Position numbers and translations under genes: made by a program
From: Malurus cyaneus samueli
Taxonomy: Eukaryota; Chordata; Aves; Passeriformes; Maluridae
Assembly: GCA_009741485.1 (NCBI GenBank)
Contig: CM019215.1
Coordinates: 74,095,735 to 74,159,734, forward strand
DNA: 64,000 nucleotides
Direction of reading: 5' to 3'
The notes under the pieces: model-generated
What the model was told of the DNA's origin: nothing
Databases searched by the model: none
The model's input: only the letters and a program-made list of their open reading frames with translations
In this document: in pieces, positions 27,601 through 42,600 of the stretch
Layout of the letters: each line of letters begins with the position of its first letter
Position numbering within the stretch: position 1 is the stretch's first letter

Positions 27601-30600
27601 GAAGGTCATTAACAAGTGATGCATGACAAAACGGTGTGAGCTTTTCATGATTCACATATTACTTGTATACAGGATTGGAAGTTCAGGGCTGAAATTCATT
27701 GAGGTCTCTTTAGGCTCCATAGGGTAATGTTCAACAAAAATATTTTTCATTTCTCAGCTGAAGCTGCACAGTGTGACTTGGCAGAAAACTGTCAAAAATG
27801 CTATTGGTTATGTATGTCTGTCTTCTTTATCAGTGTGAGACAGACCTGTATTAAATTTCCTTGGAAAGCTTGAAATCAAAGTCCATTTATATGAAGTAAA
27901 GCTTTAACTGTCATAAAATATTACATTGTCAAATTCATAGAAGAAGTTGGCAATAAATTGAAGACTTATATAAATGAAATAAACAGCAGATCTGTCACAG
28001 TGCAATTTCAGCAATGCAGAAGTTCCTAAACTCACTTTAGTTTATTTTAATTTTATTTTCTTTTCATTTTGAACTTAGATTGCTTATATTTATTCTGCAA
28101 AGACAGTCATGAACAAAAGGAAAAGCAATCCAAACATTTGGGATAAGTAATGTAGCATGCAGTCTAGATTCGAAGCCTATCCTTTATTTTGGTGTTTTCT
28201 AACAACCAATCTCTTCCTCAGAGACATCTACTCCTACCACCTTTCTTCATTTCGCTAGGGCTTTTTGTTGGATTTTTTCCAACAAAAACTTGAAAAGTTC
28301 TAAGAAACATAGATATGATCCTCACCTCTTGCTAGCCTATTCTAAAGAATGAATTCTCATTATTTGGCTCTTCTCCTGATCAGATAATTGTCTGTCAAGA
28401 ATGAAAGCAATTGAATCTCTGAACCTCAATAAAACCAGGTATTCCAAAGATTTAGCATATTAGCACGCTATCAAATTACTACAATTACTGAGAAAAAACA
28501 CAAGCATTCCAAAGGTTGTACTTCCTTACTCCTCTGCCTTTAAAAATCAAAGAACAGTTCCAAAAAAACCCAAAAACCAATAAACCAAAACGTGAGCAAA
28601 ATTAAAAAAAAAAAACCAACCCAAAACCAAACCAAAATAGGATTTTATATTTTATTCTATTACCAAACTACATTAACCTTTNCAACCCAAAACCAAACCA
28701 AAATAGGATTTTATATTTTATTCTATTACCAAACTACATTAACCTTTGTGGTATTCATTGTCTTTCTTCTTCAAAAGAAATTTTAGTCCCCCACCTTATT
28801 CAGTATAAAGGTCATCAATAACCTAGAAATTAAAAAAATTTAGGAATTTTTCCTCCGTATTAGTGTAATCTGTATGTTAAACTAATTGGTAATACTCCAT
28901 AGTAGATCGATGAAGGACTGTGTGTGTAAGACAGAAGATGTTTTAGTGGCCTAGAAAGTTTTATGTGAAACTGCTAACTTGCCTCCTTGTGGTCAGCAGT
29001 CTGCCACAAGAATCCAACACCCTTGGAGTGATGGGGTGGGATGGATTGGTGTTAGGCACTAACATCAGCTTGGGAACCTCATCTTCTGTGTTGTCCCTTT
29101 GTGCCAACGGCAAGAAGACTGTGGATATTCTTGATGGTTAACTTATCCCAACTGAGATTTCCTCCTTCTAGCCCCTCTCCAGTTAGTTTTGATTTGTAAC
29201 AGTCTGAGACTGCCTCTTGGGAAATGAGTGGCTTGATTTTCGTTCCCATAAATTTGACTGAGCTTGGGTACAAATTATACAAAAGTGAGCAGATGAGACT
29301 GAGACAGGTGCATTTTCACATGATGAAGGTGGTATTCTGTAGTTACGATGTTATCCACATGCGGATAAATTCGGAAGGTTCAGTCCTTTCCTTACACATG
29401 GCCAGAATCAGCCATTAAACAATGAGATGAACTACAAAGGACTGACTGTATTGTTTGGTTGCTCATAATAAGGCTTATGAAGAGGAACTGGAGTTGTGCT
29501 CACACCGTTTGCTTCTGCCTGAAGTCTCACTCACAGCAGGGCTGACACATGTGAGAATACAACTGACAGACATCCAGGAACAGAAAATGTTTTTTTCTAA
29601 GAGTAAGATTCTTTTTATAGCATCAGAAGTCAGTTAAACTTTCTTTGAATTCTCACAGTAATTTTCTTTATTGTATTCACTGTTACGTTGTTATAATCAC
29701 TTCACCTTTTAATGTCAAATTAATGGCTTAGAATAGACATCACAAAAATGATATAGTAAAAATAATTCAGTGATAGTTAATGTTGAGAAATTGCATTTGG
29801 AATAAAACAGACTGAATCATTTAACATTGTAAATTGAATTATCACATTATTAGTGCCTCATTATTTAAATCCATTATTTCCACTGTTTTTCTCATTTTCT
29901 TCATATAACTTGCTTCAAAAATCTTAATTGCTCATGATTATAAATATTTTGACTTTCTAATTTGTTTTTGCTATTTGCTGTATCTATACATTCCATAACA
30001 GTTACTTTAGCTAAGTATTTTGCCAACTTAGAAAATATCCAGACAGAATTTTAGTGTCAGCTTCTGTAAAGTACATGACCCTAAAAAATAAATATTATGA
30101 GAGAGATTGCTATTTTTGCTCAATAACTAGAAATGGAAAGAAAATGTGAAATATTTTGTTTCTAGATAACTATAATAATACTGCAGGCTTTCAGACATAA
30201 TCATTACAGAAACCTCATTTAAATTTCTATGAAATAAGATCCCATTTCATTTTCCTTCCCATCATATTTGTAGTGTTATAATGTACCATGCCATCTCAGC
30301 TGCCCATGAAAATAATGCATTTTATTTTAATATAAAAAAAAACTTCCTTTGAAAATGTTATAAACAAAATATAATTAATGCTTCTGAGTTTAATGTAATA
30401 CTGTCTGCTGTTGAAATCTTTCTAGACTTCTACTGACACTTCATTATGTTTGGCCCTTTTAAACTTTTATTTACCAGTGGTCTTCCTCTGATACAGCATT
30501 TGGGAGTCTAATACATTAATGGTACACTAGAGTTCAAATTCTGACCCCAGAAACATTGCTCCTCTTTTCTTCTAAGGGTTCTGTCAAACAAAAATACTGC

Positions 30601-33600
30601 ATAATTCCATATTTCTGAGGCTGAGACTTTCAGAACTTGAAGGAAACATATTGCTTTGATGGGCTAATTGTTAAAGAATAAAGTGAGTAAGGTTATGTGC
30701 ATGTCCTTACTAACATAAAGATGGATAAAATATTCAAAGGTCTGACATCTTTGAGATAAATAAATATTAACTTGGCTTAATTTTAATAATGCCTTATAAA
30801 AGCCCATTGATTATTGTATAATACATGACAGAAAAGTGATCTAAAAAGTACTGAGATAGTGCTTGTACTTAAAGTACATTGCATTAAAAACAATTCTTTC
30901 TGCAAAGAAACGATAGGTTTTCCTACATCCTCCATAAAGAACACATGAAATTTCCTTATGGCTGCCCAAATGCATTCCAGCTTCAACTGTACCAATTTAT
31001 AATCCACAAAAATTCCTTAAGCCAAAGAGATGTTGTGGAGTTACCCCACTCTGTTCTCTCAGAAACACAGCTTACCATGGGCACTGCTGACTTAAACCTC
31101 TCATTGCCTTCCCTCATTCTGGAATGAATATTTTACATAACAGTAACAAAAATGACTGGCTGTGACCTTTTGTAACACAACATGACTAACCTGAAGACAT
31201 ACCAAATATATGACTTCAAAAACCTTTTGTTAGGTTGCACTAATTCCTAGAATCATCTTTCACAAGAAAAAGTTCTTTCCTATTGTCCTTCATTATGCAT
31301 TACAGGACTTGTAAGATGGGTACATATGAATAAAACTCATAAAGAAGCAAATGAACAGAATTATTTAAGTCAAACAAATGGTTTTTTAAAATGGTTCTTC
31401 CTTACTTTATCTTGTTGGTAGTCTATGTGATTAGATAATTAGGGTTTCTAACATGTTTTGCAGTAAGCACACATTGATTCAGTATGCAATAATATTTAAG
31501 CCTGGACTTAAACGCATAGTTTTGGGTACACACACACAACAAACATTTGAAATGTCATTTTTAGCTATAGTTTTCTATTTTATGACTTCTTCTTGAAAGA
31601 ATCAATGCCACGAAAATTGCAGCACACCAGTAATGGGTGCCTATTTTGATACATTATTAACATAGAGTGCCTGGAGTCATGATGCCCATTATCTTTTCAT
31701 CTGGCAGAGGGTTCATCAATACAGACAGTTTGGGCTGTATGTAATTTCTCAGTCAGCTTGGAAGGCTGCATTAGTATTTTACTCAGGACATTCTGAAAAC
31801 ATAACATTTATTGTGCAGATCCTGTCCATCTGTGCACCACACAAGCAATTCAGTTGACAGTTCCTGGAAATGTTGGAACTGATAGAACATCTACACCTAC
31901 AGTGGGTACATCTTGGATTTCTGGCTGTCCAGAGGCCTGGACATCCTAGTCAATGTAAAAAAATCTTCACCTTCTATTACATTCACTTTTGAAAATCTTA
32001 CTACTTACTGAGCAGAACAGTTTAACCCTTTATCTTACAATTTTTTTAAATTATGTTAGAATTGGGATCTGAGACCACAAGCAGAGCTGTGATACCAACT
32101 ACATTAGTCTTACATTATTTTTTCTCTGAGAAATTATCAGTGTTAATTATTTGCTCTTGGCCAAAAAATGGAAGGGATTAGGCAAGACTGCAAGATGCTG
32201 TGACCAGCTGAGGCAGCTGCCAGGGCAGAGCTCCAGTGGAATATGCTGACACCCTGGTGCCAGGCTGCAGAGTGCACCCTGCTCCTGTGCCAGTAGAGGC
32301 CAGCAGCAGTGAGCATCCCTGTGCAAGGTGTGCCCAGGCACAGGAGATCCTCCACTAAGTGACAGCTCCAGAAGCAGCCATGGAGATTGAGGAATATCAG
32401 AGTCGAGAGACAGCTAAACTGCATTCCCTGGTACAGGCCCAAAAGGGCAGACAGAACGCATGATTCCCCATCCTCTATCCAAGAGAATGCAGTGACCTAA
32501 ATGACAGGGGACAGTGGTGACAAGTGACAGCAAACAAATCTTCTCTGCAATTCCCTCCCTGAAGAATTTTGGGGTTTTTAATCATGGATCAATTTACATG
32601 ACGTTGAGCCTGCTAATGATAAAGAAGGTGCACCTGTCACAAAGCAGGAAAAGGATCTTTTTACAGGAGTTTTCAGGGCTCACTGAAAGAGCTTTAAACT
32701 AAACTTGAAGGGAAAAGGGATAAAACTATGCTCACTAGAGATCAGCCTGAGGGTTGCATACCAGTCTTTGAGGGACAGAGTGCTACCAAAGTCCTTTGGT
32801 CTGCCATCTCAGTGGAGTCAGGAATGAAGATCCATGTGGCAGCAAAGGCATGAAAAGTTATTGATACATTAGAAAGCCTTGAGAATGGTCATGTATGAAT
32901 CAGGGCTTCTCCCCCCAAAAAGGTGGTGGGATCGATAGACCAAGGGAAGTGTCACCAATGCATGTGTCATAGGCAACAAACAGGAGGAGCTGGAAGCCAC
33001 TGGGCAGCAGGAAAACTGTGACATCATGGAAACATGGTGGGCTGATTTACACAACTGGGGTGCTGCAATGGATGGCTGCAAAATCTTCAGAAGGGATAGG
33101 CAAGGAAGGAGAGTTGGGAATATAGCCCTGAATGTTAGCAGTGTTATGATTGTCTAGAGCTTAATGACAGTGCTGGTAGTCGAGTGTTTATGGGTAAAGA
33201 TTCAGGGGGAAGGGCAACAAGGCAGACATCCTTAACCACGTAAGATCAAGTAAATTATTTTCAAGTTAACTTTTAACTCCTATGAGACTCTACGTTTGGC
33301 TTAGTGGAGTCGCTCATTTGTATTTTGCACATTCTGTGGATGTGCATATTTGGTGAAAACAAAATGACCATTCTATGTGAATAAACACTATTCCTACTGT
33401 AAAGTGGGAAGTGTTCAACTTCTGGTGCAGCTGTATGGGAAATACTGAATTTCACTGCAACCTAGCTGTACATTTGATAGCATTATCTGCAAATTAAATA
33501 TTAATGAATGGAGGAAATGAAAACCTGCCATGGTTGTATTCTCTGCAACTTAAAGATGATCTGCAAAGTTAAACTGACAGCTTAGCTCAAATGTAGGTTG

Positions 33601-36600
33601 TCATATTATGGTCAGGTCCACATTCCTGGAAGAACACTGAGAGAAAAAACATTCATTCTAATTGCTCTGAGGCAGTAAACCTCAGCAAGATTATAAATGA
33701 GAGCTGTGAGGGAGATATTGACAATTTTCATGCCATGTAGTCACTTATGTGTATTAACCATGTTTTGCCTATACAATTCTGTATCTTGCTTTTTGAACAC
33801 AAATAGTATCAGAAAGGGTTCTGAAGTTGCTTTTTTCCTCTCTCCTGGGAAAAGAACTGTTTGTAAATTTTAGCTAAAACTGTTGAGAACTTTTAAATTA
33901 AAAAAAAAAAAAACCGCTGAGCATGAGGCTAAAATTGTGCATTTCATTATGATATTGATACACTTACCAAATGTATGTAAAACATTGCTCAGCATGGAGG
34001 GCCAGAACAAGCCGCTTCCACAAAAATATCCTGGAAAATGGTCACTATACAGAGAGATCATCTTCTTGACCATTTCTGTTGATGCCTTTTTGTCTATCAT
34101 ATTGATAGTATTCAAGTATTAATTCTGGTTCCCTTACTGAAACTCACATTTCATCTGCTAGCTTGACTTTCCGAAAGTGCTGGCTACTCTTTCTCCACCT
34201 TTTTCACTCTATGAATAATTAAATAATTTTTACAACCTATGCAAAAAGAAACACAGAGTTTATCTAAGAATATTCTGTGTCTTAATGGTTGATCTATTCC
34301 TTTGTGAAAACCTTGCCTCAAATCCATTGTTCACCAGAGTTAAAGCAAGGTTTTAAATTTTCACCTCCAAGGATACTATTTTAATAACTGAGATTTCTGT
34401 GTTATTCAGGATATTCAATAGTAGAACTTCTTCCAAGTAATTTATTGGAACACTTCCAGTTCCCATACAATAGGTAGATGTGCACTGAACCAAAGGGAAA
34501 GCAAATGAAATTGATTATTCTATTCATATCATCTCCATAGGGACAAGTAGGGAAATGATTTTAGTATAGTACAAAGAAAGCATCAGGAACTATTTCTGAA
34601 ACTGGCATATTTCACTGGGCTCTGGATGCAGAAAAAGAAGCCATGGAAATGCTTTAATGGAAAAGAACTGTAGAAATTATGTGAAAGTGGAAGAAATGCC
34701 ATGTAATTGGAATTTTAGAGTTCAAAGTTTCCAGTTCACTGAAAAAAGACTGAAAGAGCATCCTGAGAATGTGGATGCACAAACACATTAAATTGGATAA
34801 GCATAGTTTAGTTGTAAAGCATAATTTTATTTAAAGTACATAATAATTACTGCTTTCCACTATCTGCTTCTAAGCACTCTATGAATCCAAAGACTAAAAC
34901 CAAGAAACATCGCCATGTATTGCCACTGGATTTCCCTGCATCCTGCAGCAATATTATTCACAATAGTTCAACAACAGTTCTGTAACAAAACAACTCCCCA
35001 CCTTTAGGAAATGCACCTTCCCTGTTCAGTCTTCTTCCTGTTGCAATTTGGCCATAGTGTTTCAGCAGTGAAGAGTACAACCTCACCAGAAACTCAACTG
35101 AGTACAAATACTGACCTCTGCTCCTTTTAGCCCTGAGCAAAAACTAATTCACAGACTGTGATCAGAATTCTCATATGAAAAACTGGAAGATGCTCATCAG
35201 GGAAGAAGCAATCCTGATTTCATGTATTTCTTTGTAAGATGTGAAATAAAGAGTACTTCAGATTTCAAGGGCAACAAAAAGACTCAAGAAGCATATCCTG
35301 ACTTCAGGTTGTTGCCTTGTCTAATCCCTAAGTAAGATAATGCATATCTTGGACGAAGGCTAGAGCACAGGATGGTAAGAATGTCAAGCTATTATTTGCA
35401 AGTAATCATGAAGAAGACAATTCTGGGTTCTAGGTTGTACAAAATCTGGCAGAGTTTGCTTTAAAAGTCAATTTGAATGTAATTTATTAGATTAATAAAT
35501 CAATTAGATTAATTCGCTAGTCAATTAAATTAGCAATAAATCTTCACTTAAAGAGAAGTTGGTCATAAAGTTTTAGACTGTGCAAATGAATATGGTAAAT
35601 AATATATTACTTGAAAATTTGTCCTAGTGGAAAAATTATGTTATTTATTAATTGTAATGTTTTTAATCATTATATTATGTATAATAACTAAAGGCTTTAA
35701 GATTATGCAAAAAATATATTTATAAGAATTACTATAATTTATTCATATCAAATTAATATAATAATATTTATTAATAAATTATTGTTTAAATATTTAATAA
35801 AGAGCAAAATTTTAAAAGTCAATTAATTGCATTCGTTTTTTTCAGGTACAGCTAAATAATCACAGCAACACACTAAAAGGCGCTATTGTTTGAATCACTG
35901 TTTGAATTTTTTCAAATAGTTTGGGTAACCATGGTTTTGATCACTCACTTACTTAGAAGATTCCATTTTTATGACAACATATATGAGCTGTAGTGCTTAG
36001 TTGCAGAGACTGGCAATTTAGATACACATACCATGAAATATTATAGCTCTATATGTAAAAAAAGGAGAATAACTGTCTTTACAGTATAACCTATACCAGA
36101 AATTCTCCATTTCTCTCTAACAATATCATGAATATATCTGAAATCCCTTGTTGTAATTGAATTAAATTACACAATATGCTTTTGAACACAGAATATTCCC
36201 ATCTGTCTGATGTTACACAGTGCATCAGAAATTATAGTACTGCAAGAAGCAATAGTTCCAATACCAAAAATTGTAATATCTTCTCATGTCATTGTGTTTG
36301 AAAATTCCTAAACTATAAATTACTCTTGCCCTAATGGTGCTTATATGACTTACACATAACCTATGTACTGCCTCTCGCAGTACAAATACAGGCATAAAAT
36401 AAAAATACTATCAAATTTCTCTCAAGTACCAAAGCACCAAAAAGAATGAAAGATAAGTACATGCTGTCTACATGGAAAACACACTTATGGAAGAACTACT
36501 TACTGTTCTGCAACTGTCATTTTTTAAAGTTTATGACTATAAGCACAGTCATGTTTTATTGTTTCTAGACAATAGTCACCTCTTTACATTCACTAATTAC

Positions 36601-39600
36601 ATATGATGGAGCTACCAGTCTTCTTTCTGGAACAGAAACTCATAAGACTGTTCTACCCTACAGTCAGCACTGTTTCTGAATTCCTTAACAATATTAACAG
36701 TAACGAGTGAGCTCTGATAAAACTAGTTTAAGACAAAAAACTTAGGAAAACCTCTTAGTGATTCTGAACAATATAAGCCCTGAAACTACTTGCTACCTAG
36801 TTGAAAAGAAATGAAAGAAATTAGGAAGAACTTCTTTACTCAGGGGTTGTGAAGCACTGAAACAGGTTTCCCAGAGAGGTTGTGGATGCTGCATTCCTGG
36901 AAGTGTTGAAGGCCAGCTTAGATGGGACCCTAAGCACCCTCATCAAGTGGCATCCCTACCAATGGCAGGGGAAATTGGAGCTACAGGGTCTTTCAGGTTC
37001 CTTCCAACCCAAACCATCCTATGACTCTTTTTTACCGCTCTGAATGGATAGAAACAGAGAACTAGGTCTTCAAAAGGGTCTGGTTCTGCCACTGTGGTCA
37101 GACAAATATTTTTTGATATCCAGAGTTTGTGGGAAACTCATCCTTACATGGATGATGCCTAACAAAAAAACAGGGAAGGTTTCTACATCTTTGATAGAAT
37201 TCTCACTCATTAGACTATGGGAAACATCAAGCCTGCAAGCTGAGAAAGTACAGACATCTAAGAATGGTGACTGCAGACAGAGTTATGGAACATGTCTCAG
37301 GACTGTGAAATAGATAAAGATCTCTTGGCTCAAAGCACTCAAAGATGTAAGTGGTTCAGACACATGGTAAAGAGAGGACCTAATAATCTTCTTCAGGTAG
37401 GTTTGCCCAGTCAGCCCTGGCTGACTTACTTAACTTGTCCAGCATCCAACTCTGAATTACAGAAATCTATGAATCACTATCATAAAAAAACTATATGAAA
37501 AAAAAATCATTAAAATGGCCTGTATACTGACACCAGACAGTTTTTTGCTATGCTGTACTAAAGAAAACCTTTTCTGTTGTATTGGCCTTAACTCATAGAG
37601 GATCCGAAGGGAGAAGAGAGACTGAAGGAATGTATCATTTCTCCAGTCATGGAACTTGGAATGTGCTCAAGGAGGAAGGTTGGTATTTTCTTGTGACTGT
37701 GAAAACCAGCCTCAGCAACTTTCAAATAGCACATTTTTAAAGTGGAACTTTGTGAATGCCTGCTCATGATCCAGCAAAGTGAAGCAGCCTAGACTCTCAA
37801 TCAACACAATAACCAAGTCCAGTGCTGGAATCTTCCAGCAGGAAGCTAAGCAGCAGCCACTTTGGACTCACAACATCCTTCAGAGATGCTGAGTGCCACA
37901 GACAGTCTGAACAGTTGGATTGCTCTCTTCCAGCACATACAGAAGTTTTCTGAAAGTACTTTTCCTTTAGTAATGAAAATAAACATGAGATGTGCAAAAT
38001 TAACAGCCCCTTCAGAGGCATGTAAATTCCCACATGAACTTGAGTTTGTGAATAAAATTTAGTTTTCTAAAATAATTTTCTTTTTCTTATAATAAAACAT
38101 ATTCTACAAAACTCTCTTCCCCTACAGGAAAGACAGGGAGGAAGCCTTTATCAGGGAGTGTTGAGAGAGGATGAGGTTTAACAACTTTAAGCTGAGAGAG
38201 AGTAGGTTTAGAGTTGATATTAGAAAAAAATTATCTGCAGTAAGGGTGGTGAGACACTGGAACAGGTTATCCAGAGAAGTGGTGACAAAAACAGAGAGAG
38301 TGACACTGGGCAAAAACATGGCTTCTTATCTACACTTCAGATATGCTAACACAGCATTGTAGGACATAGCACTGAAGATATTCTAGATGATTTTTAAAGA
38401 AACAGGTTGGAAGCCTGTAGCTCTAAACCAAAAGAAGGATGAATTTTGAAGGTTATCATGAGGACCTGATGCATGAGAATTGTACAGTGAAGACAAAGAA
38501 TCACTTGTGTCACATGATGAATACCAAGTCATCTGGGACTATTTAAGCTACTGAAACTGCTTTCTATTCTAAAACAGTCTAGACTAGAAGACTGAAGTCC
38601 TTAGATCTTGTAGGTTTAATTGCTGGGGCTAAACGCACAGCAGTTGTATCAGTGAGATCTGCAAAAGCAAGAGGGAAAGGCCCAGGGGAAAGATAAGCTT
38701 TTAAGATTCCAACAGCCCTAAACTCTTCCCAGTGAATGCACAACATTTTCCACAAATGTCTGAACACACTCAAGTACATAGCATCAATTCTCAGTGGAGA
38801 AATTCAGAAGCAGGCATATTCCCCTAGAATAACCAGAAATTTCAAATATTTTCTAGATTTTTAATCAAGACTCTAGGAAGGATAGGATAGGCTGAAGTAA
38901 AGGATTTTGAAAACCTGGAGATTATAGGATCACAGAATCTTAAAGTTGCAAAAGATGTCTAAGATCCTTAAGTCCAGTTATTGACCTAGCACCACTGCAT
39001 TCAGCACTAAACCATATTTCCAAGTGCCACATCCACATGCCTTTCAAACACTTTCAGAGATTGTGATGGTGCTATTCGGATGTGATCCAGTGAGCTCACA
39101 TCAGCTGTTACAGCCATGCCTTCAAGTAAATTTATCATCTTACTCTCCTCCTATAAAAGAGCAAGTCTGAAACTGAAATGCAGAATTTAGTCATTCAAGG
39201 AGGAATATAATGTGCTGGGAGTAGCCATAAGCTCTAGTAGACTGTAAATTGCAGATTGCTCACATAAAGCAATGAGAGATACATAAAGTGTTCCACTAAA
39301 GTGCAGACTGTATGTTCTTGACCAGGGAGCAGAGGGAGCCTCCTTAGCATGAAAAGAAGAGAAGGCATACTGAAGTTTATTCTCATTTTGTTCAGAAACA
39401 GTTACCTGGCTGCCAGTTTTACGGAATCTGCCTTTTCCAAAATCCTTGTAGTGCTTGGAATAATATGCTGCCAGTGTTAAGAGAGTAGTTAAGTACACAT
39501 AAAGCTAGCTAGTATTTAATCTTGATTAAATTTCATCTTGATAAAAAGGTTCATTGCTTTGTGAAACTACAAAGGAATTATTATATCTGTTCTTAGGCCA

Positions 39601-42600
39601 TAAAAGACAAGAAAAAGTGTCTTAGCTTAGGAAAAAGCCTCCATCCATTAATATGGTTTGTGTGGGTAACAGTATGGTATATTCCTGTACTGGGAATATG
39701 CTCATCACAGAGCTGGTCAAGTTTAATGCTGCCCTGGAGGGAAGACACTGCCAGAAAAAAAAAATGCAAAAATGGGACACATACACCCAAACAGAGTAGA
39801 GGGAAACAGCATGTGGCCAAGAATGAGAATAGACACTCTCCATGAGCTTCACTGAAATGTAAATAAAATGAGTAAAATAAGAAATTAAGAAATAAATGCA
39901 AATGCAAAGGAAAGTTGAAATAAATTAAAACAAGAAGTAAAGAACCCCATGGGGAAAGGGTCATGTAGGCAAAATGTTCAATGAGGATGCTCTGACTCAG
40001 ACAAGTACTTCAAAGGAGCTGAGGTCAAAGCGCTCCTTCACTGTTGCACTGTAGGCATGAAAGCAGGCAGGCACTATTCTCTGCACTCTGCTGAAGAAGT
40101 AAGGAAGACTTTTCAGAATGAATACCAAACATCCAATTTGAATCTACGTGAGGGACAAAATATTTTAAAAATACAAGTGTAACAGTTTGCAAAAGCTGTC
40201 TCCCCAATGTAGCAAATTAGAAAAGAAGTTGGAATGGCTGCCAGTCATTGGGAAGTAGCACTGAAGACTTCAATGCAAACAGACCAACATTCAAAACAAA
40301 GAAGTATTAAAAGGAAGTTTCAAAATCAATTTAATTAAACTTCCTTTGACAAATTTCAGTTGTGGAAAAAAGCTACAGGGACACTGAAGAGTTAATATAG
40401 CATGACTGGTAGAGAAGTCAGGATGTTATGACAGTGTTTGGTGCCCAAAGCAGGCTACTTGCATAGCCAAATCAGCATAAGTTAAGGAATCATAGACAAG
40501 CAGTATAAAAGCAGTAGATCATCATGTGTCAACAATTTTTCATATTAAGAAGTAGAAGAAGCATGCTGAAACAACCACTTCTTGTCTCCAGTATTTTTCA
40601 CTAATCTCTGCTGATAGGAATTAAAGACTTGAATAATTGGGATTTTTGACATATGACAAAAATTTATATTGCAAAAACTCAGAAATCTTTGATCACTCAA
40701 CAAATTTCTAGCAGTTCAAGCTATTGGGAAAGCACCCAAACAGACAGAAAATTACAAAAACCACAGTAACACAAAGATTCCTGAATGTAGGTCCGACATC
40801 ATATCGTAAGCGTCGCACTGTCAGATATTCTTAGCATTTCAAGTGGCAGCACATGTGTATACATAGTTTATAAGTGCATTCACACTTGCTTTTTACATTT
40901 GGATGGTTTTTTGTAACAAAGTCTGTTGCAAATATGCAATTTATGCTTATAATTCCAGCAATAACTGTTATTAAATATATTTCCTCTGAAAAATAACCTG
41001 GCACTGTATCTCATGCCACTCATTCTGCCCCATGAAAATCTTAGGCTGAAGGAATCCACCTTTTTTTCTTTGAAGTAATTAACCCACTACTTAATACACC
41101 AAAATAATGCCACTCTTTATATTATATACCTTACCACTAGATCAGGATGGTGCTTGTAGTTAAAAATTATTTCCAAGTACCATTCACAGTTTACATTGCA
41201 CTGTATTTCACACTATTCTAGCAGTCAAACTGCCTCAAGCACAATCTACACATCTCACAAAATAAAAACAGAAAGCAATTGCTTTTTTAATAAGCTACAA
41301 AAAATAAAAGAGTAACATCTGAGGGGCACACACCCACAAACTTTTAATACTATTCTTTTTTTAAAGTATGCTCTGGATTTTTCATTTTGTATTCCACTTG
41401 ATTACCTTAGTATATACTTAGAAATCTGACAGAACTGCATAGCTGTTTGACTTTCTCTGTAATCCCCCATATTCCTTCCTTGTGGCTTCAGCACCCATTT
41501 GATAATTGCTCTGACCTCATAGGATGAATTTAATTTTTCCTTATCACTTACAAATATGCTTCAGTATGTGTAGTCAGTATCTAGTCTTTTGTTATTGGTT
41601 CTTCTCTATCTCTCACTGTGATGCTAGAATAATTTCCTTTTTTCACCTATTATTCTTCATTATTTCACGACTTTCAGATTATTAGTACTGATGATATTCT
41701 TCCATCCTCTGTTGTCTCTCACCTGTCATTAGTTATCAATTACACCAATTTTTCTAAAGATTTCTACAGCTTTGTTCCTCCTTTCCACTGTAATGTCCAG
41801 TTTGCACTCCTTCAGTTCTGTATAATAGCCAAATATTCAGCTCCTGGTGTGCTAGCTGTGCACCAGTGGCCTGCTCACTTGCTCTGTGAAAAATATGCTC
41901 TCTCATCTGAATGGCCAACCAAATGTTTTTCTCAAGCTATACTGACTTTTGTCTCTACACCTTTTTGCTGCCCTTATTCATCAATTCTCTACTCCTTTTA
42001 TTTCCAAATCTCTCTATGCATTAATTACAAGAAAACAAAGAAAGCACAATATGAAATTCATTATCCCATCAGAATTTTCTCTTTGAAGCCTTCTATTTTT
42101 TGCACTTTTGTCTTTAAAGTCAGTGGTGAAATTTTTACAGTCCTCTCTTTTATAATCTCTGTACTCTGCACCACTGGCACTTGCTTACCCAATTCTCTTT
42201 TTCAGTCTCTCATTTACCTTCAGGTCTTTCACAGAAAGTAGACAGAAAATGTTCTTTGTCTTTCCCACCACAGCAAAATCCCTCAACTGCCCTCTCCAAC
42301 AGCTCTGCTACCCTTTTGTTTCTGAACTTCTTCAGCATGCTACTTAGAGCTGATCATAATCACCATCTACACAGTGCAGTCACCGAGATGACTCTGAGTG
42401 TATCTGATCAAAATGTCTATCTAGTCTAGTAAATTGTCCCTAGAAGTGGCCAAAAGCAGACACTTACAAAAAAAAATAGTGTGAGAAGATGACTGGAATC
42501 TACTTTTCTGTTTCAGATTTCTCTCTCCTGTCAAAACTGAAGTATTAGTCTGTTTCTACCACTTTTTGTACATATTTTACCATACTATTAGGTCCAATAA

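Noticed and set aside
39593..39964. 123-codon minus-strand frame rich in Phe and Leu
   Set aside because: Hydrophobicity comes from T-rich intronic DNA read on the minus strand; no known family and no exon boundaries.
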